From Alphaproteobacteria bacterium (GTDB lineage Bacteria; Pseudomonadota; Alphaproteobacteria; Micropepsales; Micropepsaceae), in assembly GCA_017307355.1 (NCBI GenBank), contig JAFKFG010000017.1, positions 1-64,000 on the forward strand: 64,000 bases of DNA. The letters run 5' to 3'. This document shows, in pieces, positions 27,434 through 34,569 of the stretch; position 1 is the first letter of the stretch, and every line of letters begins with the position of its first letter. Under the pieces are notes generated by a model, which saw only the letters and a list, made by a program, of their open reading frames with translations, searched no databases and was not told the DNA's origin. Both the position numbers and the translations under genes were made by a program.

Positions 27434-28060
27434 ATGGCGGACAATGGAATGCGGCGCAGAACCATCCTGGCGCTGGCGACGGGCTTGACGGCGGCAAGCC
27501 TGCTGCCCGCATCGGCGGCGACGCCGGCTGAAACCTTCATCGCCGACAACATCCAGAAGGGCCTGTCCATTCTCAGCGACCGGCAACTCAGCGAAGCCGA
27601 CCGGGCGGACCGGTTCCAGCAATTGCTTCTGGGCCTGGCCAACACCAAGCGGATCGCGGCCTTCACGCTTGGGCAATATGTGCGCACCGCGCCGAAAGCC
27701 GACCAGGATGAGTTCGCCGCCGCCTTCCAGGATTATTCGGTCGCGGTCTATCGCTCCTATCTGTCGAAATATGCCGGCCAGAGCCTGAAGATAACCGGAT
27801 CGAGCCAGCGCGCGCCGGACGATTTCATCGTCACCACGGTGATGGTCGATCCCAACGACCGCAGCGGGCAGCGGCCGCTGGAAGTGGATTTCCGGGTGCG
27901 CACCGATTCCGGCAAGCCGGAATTGATCGATGTCAGCGTGCTCGGGGTCTGGCTGGCCCTGTCGCAGCGCGACCAGTTCGTCGCCTTCCTGGCGCAGAAC
28001 AAGGGCGATGTGAAAGCGCTCACCGCCCATATGCGCCAGACAGCGTCCCAATATCGTTGA
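27434..28060 (+). CDS. MlaC-like phospholipid-binding ABC accessory protein
   Basis: 208 aa. Signal peptide (RRRTILALATGLTAASLLPASA), then the MlaC/Ttg2D fold: FQQLLLGLANTKRIAAFTLGQY, FAAAFQDYSVAVYRSYLSKYAG, and the late VDVSVLGVW-like segment (DVSVLGVWLALSQRDQF). MlaC shuttles phospholipids between the outer membrane and the MlaFEDB complex. No other mla gene is near. ATG 27434 follows AAGGCGG. The leader has an RRR motif but no strict Tat consensus. Confidence 0.82.
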   Translation: MADNGMRRRTILALATGLTAASLLPASAATPAETFIADNIQKGLSILSDRQLSEADRADRFQQLLLGLANTKRIAAFTLGQYVRTAPKADQDEFAAAFQDYSVAVYRSYLSKYAGQSLKITGSSQRAPDDFIVTTVMVDPNDRSGQRPLEVDFRVRTDSGKPELIDVSVLGVWLALSQRDQFVAFLAQNKGDVKALTAHMRQTASQYR

Positions 28061-28078
28061 GCGTGTGCAGGATTTCAT

Positions 28079-28107
28079 CCCCCGCGTCGCGGAGCGACTG
28101 GCGGGGG
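28079..28107. terminator. Strong stem-loop between convergent genes
   Basis: Outer stem CCCCCGC (28079-28085) with GCGGGGG (28101-28107) and inner stem GTCGC (28086-28090) with GCGAC (28094-28098). A second small hairpin, GGAAGA/TCTTCC, follows at 28106-28119. No T-run. It may stop both convergent transcripts or be a dispersed intergenic repeat; no second copy was found in this window. Confidence 0.5.
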
Positions 28108-28156
28108 AAGATGTCTTCCGAGGGCTTGACCCGAGGAAGGCAGATGGGGGTACTTC

Positions 28157-28906
28157 TCAATCCATCAGCATCCAGATCGCCATCGCCACCATCATCACAT
28201 TCTCGGTGAGCGAGACGAAGCCCAAGGGCACATTGGTGTCGCCGCCCACGCAGGCGCATTTGAGTTCGCGCTTGTCGATATAGACCGCCTTGAACACCGA
28301 CACCGCGCCCACCGTGCCGATGAACAGCGCGACCGGGATCGAAACCATCTTCAGCACATGGGTGATCATCAGGATGCCGGCCAGGGCCTCGGCGAAGGGA
28401 TAGATGTAAGAATAGGGCACCCAGCGCCGCGCCAGGATGTCGTATCCTAAGAACATGCTGGAGAATTTCTCGATGTCGCGCAGCTTGAGGATCGCCAGCA
28501 CACACATGCTGAAGGCAATGAACCATTCCGCCGCGCGGATGGTGAAGGGATTGCCGAAGGCGGCCTGACTGGCGGCCAGCGCCATCAGCGCGGTCACCGC
28601 GAACACCACGATCACCGGCTTGTAGGTGAGGGCCTTGGGATCGGGAACGCTCTTGCCCAGGAAGCGGCGCAGATCGTCATAGCCGCCGATTCGCGCGCCA
28701 TCGATATAGATCTGGGGCGTGGTCTTGACGTCGCGCTCCGCCTTGAAGGCGTCGGTTTCCGCCCGGGTGCGCAGCCAATGATCGTCGACTTTGTAGCCTT
28801 CGCGCTCCAGCAGGGATTTGGCCTTGAGGCCGAAGGGGCACAGATGATGGTCGATCACCATGCGGTAAAGGGTGGCCTGGCGCGCTGCTGACACATTGGC
28901 TGACAT
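28157..28906 (-). CDS. Glutaredoxin-like domain fused to MauE/DoxX-like membrane domain
   Basis: 249 aa from ATG 28906. Residues about 10-85 are thioredoxin-fold: HHLCPFGLKAKSLLERE (single Cys, CPFG instead of CPxC), KTTPQIYIDG (cis-Pro), IGGYDDLRRF. After residue 100 come four membrane helices and a MauE-like end with CACVGGDTNVPLGFVSLTEN. A more upstream ATG (28948) overlaps the promoter -10 box and is rejected. Divergent from a merR gene with a MerR-type promoter between. Membrane redox chemistry is likely; the partner is unknown. Confidence 0.85.
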   Translation of the reverse strand: MSANVSAARQATLYRMVIDHHLCPFGLKAKSLLEREGYKVDDHWLRTRAETDAFKAERDVKTTPQIYIDGARIGGYDDLRRFLGKSVPDPKALTYKPVIVVFAVTALMALAASQAAFGNPFTIRAAEWFIAFSMCVLAILKLRDIEKFSSMFLGYDILARRWVPYSYIYPFAEALAGILMITHVLKMVSIPVALFIGTVGAVSVFKAVYIDKRELKCACVGGDTNVPLGFVSLTENVMMVAMAIWMLMD

Positions 28907-28945
28907 GGGGGCTTTTTCCGTCTTGTCGAATAAGGCTACCCAGCC

Positions 28946-28977
28946 CATATACCCTCCGTACCATGGTACGGAGTCAA
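28946..28977 (-). promoter_or_regulatory. MerR-type operator/promoter
   Basis: Read on the minus strand: TTGACT (28977-28972), 20-base spacer, TATATG (28951-28946). The spacer holds a perfect 20-bp palindrome (28954-28973, centre CCATGG). Overlong spacers with a dyad are what MerR activators need. It drives the glutaredoxin-MauE gene; the merR start codon lies 7 bases from the palindrome, giving room for autoregulation. Confidence 0.82.
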
Positions 28978-28980
28978 ACC

Positions 28981-29367
28981 ATGAGCGAGTACACGATCGG
29001 AGGGTTGGCGCGGGCCGGCGGGGTGGGGGTGGAGACCATCCGCTATTACCAGCGCCGCGGCCTTTTGCCGACGCCCCGGCGGGACGGCGGCATCCGGCAT
29101 TATGACGACCAGGATTTGCGGCGGCTGCGTTTCATCCGCTCGGCCCAGGCAGCGGGCTTCACCCTGGAACAGGTGGCCGAATTGCTGGCCCTGGACGCCA
29201 CCGAGGACCGGGACCGGGCCCGCGCCCTGGCCCGGGAGCGGATCGCCGCCCTGGACGGCAAGATCGCCGAATTGGAGGCCGCCCGGGATGCCTTGAAGCG
29301 GCTGGCCCGGGACTGTGCGTCATCCACAGGGCCGTGCCCGATCATTGCGGCCTTCGACCACGGTTGA
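28981..29367 (+). CDS. MerR-family transcriptional regulator
   Basis: 128 aa. N-terminal winged helix (YTIGGLARAGGVGVETIRYYQRRGLL, RHYDDQDLRRLRFI), a dimerisation coiled coil, and a C-terminal CASSTGPCPII with two Cys spaced like the mercury/zinc MerR loop. The Cys that mercury-type MerR carries in the long helix is absent, so the effector may differ. Divergent from its likely target. ATG 28981 (MSEYTIGG). Confidence 0.9.
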   Translation: MSEYTIGGLARAGGVGVETIRYYQRRGLLPTPRRDGGIRHYDDQDLRRLRFIRSAQAAGFTLEQVAELLALDATEDRDRARALARERIAALDGKIAELEAARDALKRLARDCASSTGPCPIIAAFDHG

Positions 29368-29448
29368 GGGGCCCGGCCGGGCTGGCAAAGCGCCGACTCA
29401 TGCTGTAGTCCCCCGGGGACAGCCCCGCCTTTGGACCCCCGAGGATTC

Positions 29449-30093
29449 ATGCAGCGTTTTTTCCAGGCCTTGATGCCGCGCGAGGAGAAATTCTTCGTGC
29501 TGTTCGACCGGCACGCCGCCACCCTGGTGTCCGGGGCGACCGCCCTGCGAGACCTTCTGGAAGGCGGATCGGTGGTTCCCGAAGCCTGCCGCCGCATCGT
29601 CATGCATGAGAATGAAGCCGACACGGTGGCCCGCGAAGTTCTGATGACGGTGCGCCGGTCCTTCATCACCCCCTTCGACCGGGGTGACATCAAGGACCTG
29701 ATCGGGCTGCTGGACGATTCCATCGACCAGATGCAGAAGACCGCCAAGGCGATCACCTTGTTCGAAGTCACCAGCTTCGAGCCCCATATGCGCGAAATGG
29801 CGGACATCATCCTGCGCTGCGCCGTCCTGACGGTGGAGGCGGTGAGCCCTCTGGGCGACATGCGCCAGAAGGCGGCCCGCATCAACGCCATCGCCGAAGA
29901 GATCACCAAGCTGGAAGAGCAGGCGGACGAGCTCAACGATGCCGGCATAAAAGCCCTTTTCCTCAAGCATCGCGAGGGCAACGCCATGGCCTTCATCATC
30001 GGCAACGAGATCTATGACCATCTGGAAAAGGTGGTGGACCGTTTCGAGGATGTCGCCAACCGCATCAGCGGCATCGTGATCGAGCAGGTCTAG
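29449..30093 (+). CDS. DUF47/PhoU-like phosphate transport accessory protein
   Basis: 214 aa, all-helical PhoU-like fold (MPREEKFFVLFDRHAATLV, HENEADTVAREV, FITPFDRGDI). Starts at ATG 29449 after GAGG. Two bases before the PiT gene: the DUF47-PiT pair is a standard low-affinity phosphate module, in which the DUF47 protein is thought to control the transporter. Confidence 0.9.
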   Translation: MQRFFQALMPREEKFFVLFDRHAATLVSGATALRDLLEGGSVVPEACRRIVMHENEADTVAREVLMTVRRSFITPFDRGDIKDLIGLLDDSIDQMQKTAKAITLFEVTSFEPHMREMADIILRCAVLTVEAVSPLGDMRQKAARINAIAEEITKLEEQADELNDAGIKALFLKHREGNAMAFIIGNEIYDHLEKVVDRFEDVANRISGIVIEQV

Positions 30094-30095
30094 GC

Positions 30096-31091
30096 GTGAG
30101 CCTCCTGATCATCTTCCTGATCGCGGTCGCGCTGATCTTCGATTTTCTCAACGGGCTGCATGACGCGGCCAACTCCATCGCCACCATCGTGTCCACCCGG
30201 GTCCTGTCGCCGCGCTATGCGGTGGCCTGGGCCGCTTTCTTCAACTTCATCGCCTTTCTGGTGTTCGGGCTGCATGTCGCGGCCACGGTGGGCACCGGCA
30301 TCGTTTCGCCCACCATCATCAACGATCAGGTGATCTTCGCCGCCCTGATGGGCGCGATCATCTGGAACATCGTCACCTGGCTGGCGGGCATTCCGTCTTC
30401 CTCCAGCCATGCCTTGATCGGCGGCCTGGTGGGCGCGGGCATCTGCGCGGGAGGACTCAACGCCGTGGTCTGGTCGGGCCTGGGCAAGACCGCGGCGGCC
30501 ATCGTGCTGTCGCCCGCCACCGGTTTCGTGCTGGCGCTGGTGCTGGTGCTGTTCGTGTCCTGGGCTTTTCTCAAGGTCACGCCATTCAAGGCGGACAATA
30601 TCTTCCGGAAAGTTCAGTTCCTGTCCGCTTCGGCCTATTCCTTGGGTCATGGCGGCAATGACGCGCAAAAGACCATGGGCATCATCGCCGCCTTGCTGTT
30701 CGCGCACGGCCTGTCGGGCGATCATTTCGTGGTGCCCTTCTGGGTGGTTCTGGCCTGCCAGACGGCGATGGCATTGGGAACGCTTTTTGGCGGCTGGCGT
30801 ATTGTGCGTACTATGGGTTCGCGAATCACCCACCTCACGCCCACGCAGGGCGTTTGCGCGGAGACCGCCGGATCGATGACTCTGTTCGCCGCCACCTGGC
30901 TCGGTATTCCGGTTTCGACCACCCACACGATCACGGGCGCCATTGTCGGCGTGGGCGCGGCGCGTCGCGTTTCGGCGGTGCGCTGGAACGTGGCCAAGGA
31001 TATTGTGGTGGCCTGGGTGGTGACCATGCCCGCGGCGGGATTGTTGGGCGCGGGCTTCTATCTGATCGCCAATGCGGCGGGCATGAGATGA
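30096..31091 (+). CDS. pit: PiT-family inorganic phosphate transporter
   Basis: 331 aa, about ten membrane helices. Both inverted-repeat signatures are present: FLNGLHDAANSIATIVSTRVL near the start and GHGGNDAQKTMGII in the second half, plus PVSTTHTITGAI. Imports phosphate with a cation. GTG start two bases after the DUF47 gene; the stop overlaps the Nudix start (ATGA). Confidence 0.93.
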   Translation: MSLLIIFLIAVALIFDFLNGLHDAANSIATIVSTRVLSPRYAVAWAAFFNFIAFLVFGLHVAATVGTGIVSPTIINDQVIFAALMGAIIWNIVTWLAGIPSSSSHALIGGLVGAGICAGGLNAVVWSGLGKTAAAIVLSPATGFVLALVLVLFVSWAFLKVTPFKADNIFRKVQFLSASAYSLGHGGNDAQKTMGIIAALLFAHGLSGDHFVVPFWVVLACQTAMALGTLFGGWRIVRTMGSRITHLTPTQGVCAETAGSMTLFAATWLGIPVSTTHTITGAIVGVGAARRVSAVRWNVAKDIVVAWVVTMPAAGLLGAGFYLIANAAGMR

Positions 31092-31519
31092 CGGGCGCGC
31101 CGCGCGGCAGCCTGATCCAGGTCGCGGCGCTGTGCTGGCGTTCTTCGCCGAAGCTGGAAATTCTTCTGGTCACCTCCTTGCGCACCCGCCGCTGGATCCT
31201 GCCCAAAGGCTGGCCGCAGGACGGAATGAGCCTGGCGCAATCGGCCGCCAGCGAAGCCCTGGAAGAAGCGGGCGTCATCGGCGAGATCGCCGCCGAACCG
31301 ATCGGTCGCTATCATTATCTGAAGGAAAAGAACGGCAGCGCGCTGCCTTGCGCGGTGGAGGTTTTCTCCCTGTTCGTGACGGGCCAGCATGCGTCATGGG
31401 CCGAACAAGGCGCGCGGCAAATTCTGTGGCTGCCGGCGGAACGGGCGGCGCCAAAAGTCGCCGAAACCGGGCTGCGGCGCATCCTTACCGGCTTCGCCCG
31501 CGCCCGCAAAGCCGCCTGA
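31088..31519 (+). CDS. Nudix hydrolase
   Basis: 143 aa. KGWPQDGMSLAQSAASEALEEAGV is spread over residues 38-61 and gives the Nudix box with Ser in place of the usual Arg before the first Glu; the EExG core is intact. The KGW...GM form resembles DIPP/diadenosine-polyphosphate hydrolases. Co-translated with pit (ATGA overlap), so a link to phosphate compounds is possible. Convergent with the Slam gene, 4 bases apart. Confidence 0.87.
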   Translation: MTGAPRGSLIQVAALCWRSSPKLEILLVTSLRTRRWILPKGWPQDGMSLAQSAASEALEEAGVIGEIAAEPIGRYHYLKEKNGSALPCAVEVFSLFVTGQHASWAEQGARQILWLPAERAAPKVAETGLRRILTGFARARKAA

Positions 31520-31523
31520 CGCG

Positions 31524-32837
31524 TCAGAATTGCGTGGTCAGGCCGATCTGGAACTGGTGGCGGGTATAGCTGTAGAGCGCCAGATTGCTGTGCTGATCGG
31601 TGAAGGTATAGGAAATGCGCGGCGTGAAGCCGTGATAGTCGAAGCGGCGGTTGAGCAAGGTCACATTCAGCATCAGCGCATCGTCGGCCCGCGTCTTGCC
31701 GAAAGCGGGCAAGGCTTGGTCATAGCGGGTGACGAACCAGGCGGGCTGGATGCTGGCGGAAAATCCGAAGGGCAGGTCGCGCTGATACGCGGCGCTGGTC
31801 CAGACGCCGGAATAGGAATAGGCGCCGATCTTGGCGGCCTGCCGGTTGAAGCCGATCTGAAACTGCACCAGGCTTGACGGCGAGATCACATAGGCGGCCT
31901 GGGCCTGGGTGGTATAGAGCGCGCCGCTCTGTTCGGGCGTGAAGCGGTCCGTCACCGCCTGGATGCCGACCGATCCGCCGGCCAGGATGTCCGAGGTGAT
32001 GCCATACTCGCCCGCCAGCTTGCCGCCGATGCCGCTGACGAAGGATTTGTTCGCGTACCAGCGCTGAAAGCCCGTGGCCAGCACGCTGAAATCCCAATCG
32101 GAATAGAGAAATTGCGGCCCGGCATAGCCGGACAGGGTCATGTCGTCGAACTTGCCGCCGCTATACTCGACCCGCGAAATTCCGGCGCCGACCCGCGCCT
32201 TGATGTTGTCGGACACCAGCGGCGACCATTCGCCATTGGCCGATCCGGCCAGCCCCACGCCGCTTTGGCTGCGCGCATTGGGATCGAGCGTGAAGGGCAG
32301 GCCGAAAATCTGCACCTGGGAGGCGCTGGTGGCGGCATTCTGGTTGGTGTCCGGCGCCAGGCCCAGGGCGAAATCGAAGGTCCATTCCCGCAGGCGGCTG
32401 ATCGCGCCCAGGAAGTGATCGATATTTTCCTTGGCGGCGTCGGGAATGTCGCCGGCGCGGGCAAAGCGGAATTGCCGGTCGGCATTCTGGTAATCGGCCT
32501 TGAGGAAAAAGGCCCGCGCCAGTTCCAGCCGCACGCGTTCGGCATCGGGCTCCAGCACCAGAAGGCGGCGGAACAGGGAAATGGCTTCGTCATATTTGCC
32601 CTGGGCGACGGCCACATTGCCCAGAAGGAACAGGGCGTCCCTGTCTTCCGGCCGCGCCGAAAGCGTGTATTCGAGCAGCTTGCGGGCATCGTCCAGCCGG
32701 TTGTTGGCGACCAGCAACTGCGCGGCGGCGATATCGGAAATTCCTTGCGACGGCTTTGTGCCTTGCCCGGCTCCATCCTGTGCCAGGGCGGGGGCGGACA
32801 GGAGCAGGGCACAAGCCAGCGTCGCCAGAAATCGCAT
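31524..32837 (-). CDS. Slam-like outer-membrane translocon (DUF560) for surface lipoproteins
   Basis: 437 aa. Signal peptide (MRFLATLACALLLSAPALAQ), TPR-type helices at about 35-145 (LLVANNRLDDARKLLEYTL, GNVAVAQGKYDEAISLFRRLL), then a roughly 14-strand barrel ending in F with GFTPRISYTFTDQHSNLALY near the C-terminus. This is the Slam/type XI secretion architecture: periplasmic TPR domain plus barrel that flips lipoproteins to the cell surface. The gene lies 24 bases after a TbpB-like lipoprotein gene, its probable client. Confidence 0.86.
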   Translation of the reverse strand: MRFLATLACALLLSAPALAQDGAGQGTKPSQGISDIAAAQLLVANNRLDDARKLLEYTLSARPEDRDALFLLGNVAVAQGKYDEAISLFRRLLVLEPDAERVRLELARAFFLKADYQNADRQFRFARAGDIPDAAKENIDHFLGAISRLREWTFDFALGLAPDTNQNAATSASQVQIFGLPFTLDPNARSQSGVGLAGSANGEWSPLVSDNIKARVGAGISRVEYSGGKFDDMTLSGYAGPQFLYSDWDFSVLATGFQRWYANKSFVSGIGGKLAGEYGITSDILAGGSVGIQAVTDRFTPEQSGALYTTQAQAAYVISPSSLVQFQIGFNRQAAKIGAYSYSGVWTSAAYQRDLPFGFSASIQPAWFVTRYDQALPAFGKTRADDALMLNVTLLNRRFDYHGFTPRISYTFTDQHSNLALYSYTRHQFQIGLTTQF

Positions 32838-32861
32838 ATGCCTTAGTCTATTGCTTGGCGT

Positions 32862-33932
32862 CTATTGCTTGGTGGCGCCGAAGATGCCGGCCGCAACCTT
32901 GCCATTATCGTTGAGCGACCAGCTGGCGCCGGCTTCGCTGGCGTTCGGTCCGTATAAAGCGCCTCCGAAAGACCCGTAGGCGGTTGACGCCGTACCGAAA
33001 GTGGCCCCGGCCGGCGCGGCTTGGGCCTGGGTGGTGCCGTTCAGATAGGCTCCGGCACCGCCCGCGGCCAGCGAACCCGTCGCAGACAGTTTTCCGGTCA
33101 AAGTGACATTGTTCCAGGGCGAGGTGGCGCCCGAGATCACGTCCTTGGCGGTCATGTTGGAAAGCGTGCCGTTGGCTTCCTGGGTAGCGAAATTCACATT
33201 GAGATTGACGTTCCCGCTCAAGGTCGCGGCGGCGATATTCTCGCTGCCCGACTTCATGATCACCGTCCCTACGACGCCGCCCGCAGTGGCGCCGGTTGAA
33301 CTGTTGCCGATGTAACTTGCCGTGCCAGTGGTGGGCACGTTCGCGTTCGGCGTCTGATAGCCGGTGACCGTCAGGCCGAAAGCGTTGTTGTTTCCGTTTG
33401 CGGATTGGTAAGTCCAGGCTCCCAGAAGCGTATAGGTCATTCCGGTCACTGCCGCGCCGACCTTGCTCCCGTCGGTTTGGGTGATGATGGTGCCATCGCC
33501 CTTCAAACCCGTGGCGTTGATGTTGAGGCTGGGAATGTTCAATCCAATCACGGGGTAAGTGATGCCGCCGGAACTGACCGTGCCCTGGAAGGTGGCAGTG
33601 CCTGAAAATCCTCCCGGCATACCGCCCACCGTAATCTTATTCGGAGGCGTCGCGCTCGGGCTGCTTGTGCGGTTGATGTACAATCCTGCCACTGTCAGCG
33701 GAAAGCTTGTGCCCACGGGTGGCAAGCTGGTGGTGAAGTTGGGCGTTGCGCCTATAGCCAGCGTGGGTGCGGTGCTCTGCTCGACACCCGCCCCGTTTAT
33801 TGTGACCAGGGTTTGAGGAGTGACGGGAGCTGGGGGGACAGTGTCGGGTGTACCACCGCCGCCGCTGGAACAGGCGGCCAGAGCCAGCAGGCCGGCGGAC
33901 GCAAAAAGACGCGCACTTTTATGGAATTGCAT
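32862..33932 (-). CDS. TbpB/HpuA-like surface lipoprotein, probable Slam substrate
   Basis: 356 aa from ATG 33932 (GGGGG site; a GTG four codons earlier is less likely). Lipobox LALAACSSGGGG gives a lipidated Cys near residue 21 and a glycine tether. The body is Thr/Gly/Asn-rich beta structure, and the C-terminal barrel motif GSFGGALYGPNASEAG, followed by a short GIFGA end, is the mark of transferrin-binding-protein-like Slam clients. Ligand unknown. A 14-bp tandem duplication sits at its stop codon (32846-32872). Confidence 0.82.
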   Translation of the reverse strand: MQFHKSARLFASAGLLALAACSSGGGGTPDTVPPAPVTPQTLVTINGAGVEQSTAPTLAIGATPNFTTSLPPVGTSFPLTVAGLYINRTSSPSATPPNKITVGGMPGGFSGTATFQGTVSSGGITYPVIGLNIPSLNINATGLKGDGTIITQTDGSKVGAAVTGMTYTLLGAWTYQSANGNNNAFGLTVTGYQTPNANVPTTGTASYIGNSSTGATAGGVVGTVIMKSGSENIAAATLSGNVNLNVNFATQEANGTLSNMTAKDVISGATSPWNNVTLTGKLSATGSLAAGGAGAYLNGTTQAQAAPAGATFGTASTAYGSFGGALYGPNASEAGASWSLNDNGKVAAGIFGATKQ

Positions 33933-34163
33933 AAGGGCCCCCACCCAAAATGACTATGTTTCGAAGCAGAAAACGCTGTAAGGGATTACTAAACTTTCAT
34001 TCAGCATCCGCAAGTGCGATCACACGCTGAGGTTGGTATTCTGCTCGTTTTTGCCCTGTATGGTTAAGCGCGGGGCGCGCATCTTTCCGGGCCGGTTAAG
34101 ATGCGCGGTATCGGCGGCGGAAAATGGAGCGTAAACATGGGGCGCTTTTCCAGAGGGGGAAAC

Positions 34164-34565
34164 ATGCTCAAGCCCATCGCGATGTTTTGCGTTTTGGCGT
34201 TCGCCGCCACCGCGGCTTCGGCGCAGCCGTCCAGCTCCACGCCCGGCTTCAACCTGCCCATTCCCAACATTCCCGGCAAAAGCATCACCGCGGTGGTGGT
34301 GAATTACCCGCCCGGCGGCGGCACGCCTTCGCACCGTCATGCGCCGTCGGCCTTTATCACCGGCTATGTGCTGGAAGGCGCGGTGCGCAGCCAGGTCGAT
34401 GACGGCCCGGTCAAGGTCTATCATGTGGGCGAGTATTTCACGGAGAATCCGGGCGCCCATCACCGGGTCAGCGAGAATGCCAGCAAGACCGAACCGGCCA
34501 AGCTGTTGGCGATTTTCGTGGTCGATACCAATGAGGCGCCGCTAACGACGCTGGACCAGAAGTAA
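34164..34565 (+). CDS. Exported small cupin protein
   Basis: 133 aa. Signal peptide MLKPIAMFCVLAFAATAASAQ after an AGAGGGGG site at the right distance; upstream in-frame ATGs are ignored. One cupin: GGGTPSHRHAPSAFITGYVLEG and GEYFTENPGAHHRVSENAS give three or four His ligands. Convergent with ligD (4 bases). Probably a periplasmic metal-dependent cupin; substrate unknown. Confidence 0.78.
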   Translation: MLKPIAMFCVLAFAATAASAQPSSSTPGFNLPIPNIPGKSITAVVVNYPPGGGTPSHRHAPSAFITGYVLEGAVRSQVDDGPVKVYHVGEYFTENPGAHHRVSENASKTEPAKLLAIFVVDTNEAPLTTLDQK

Positions 34566-34569
34566 TCCG

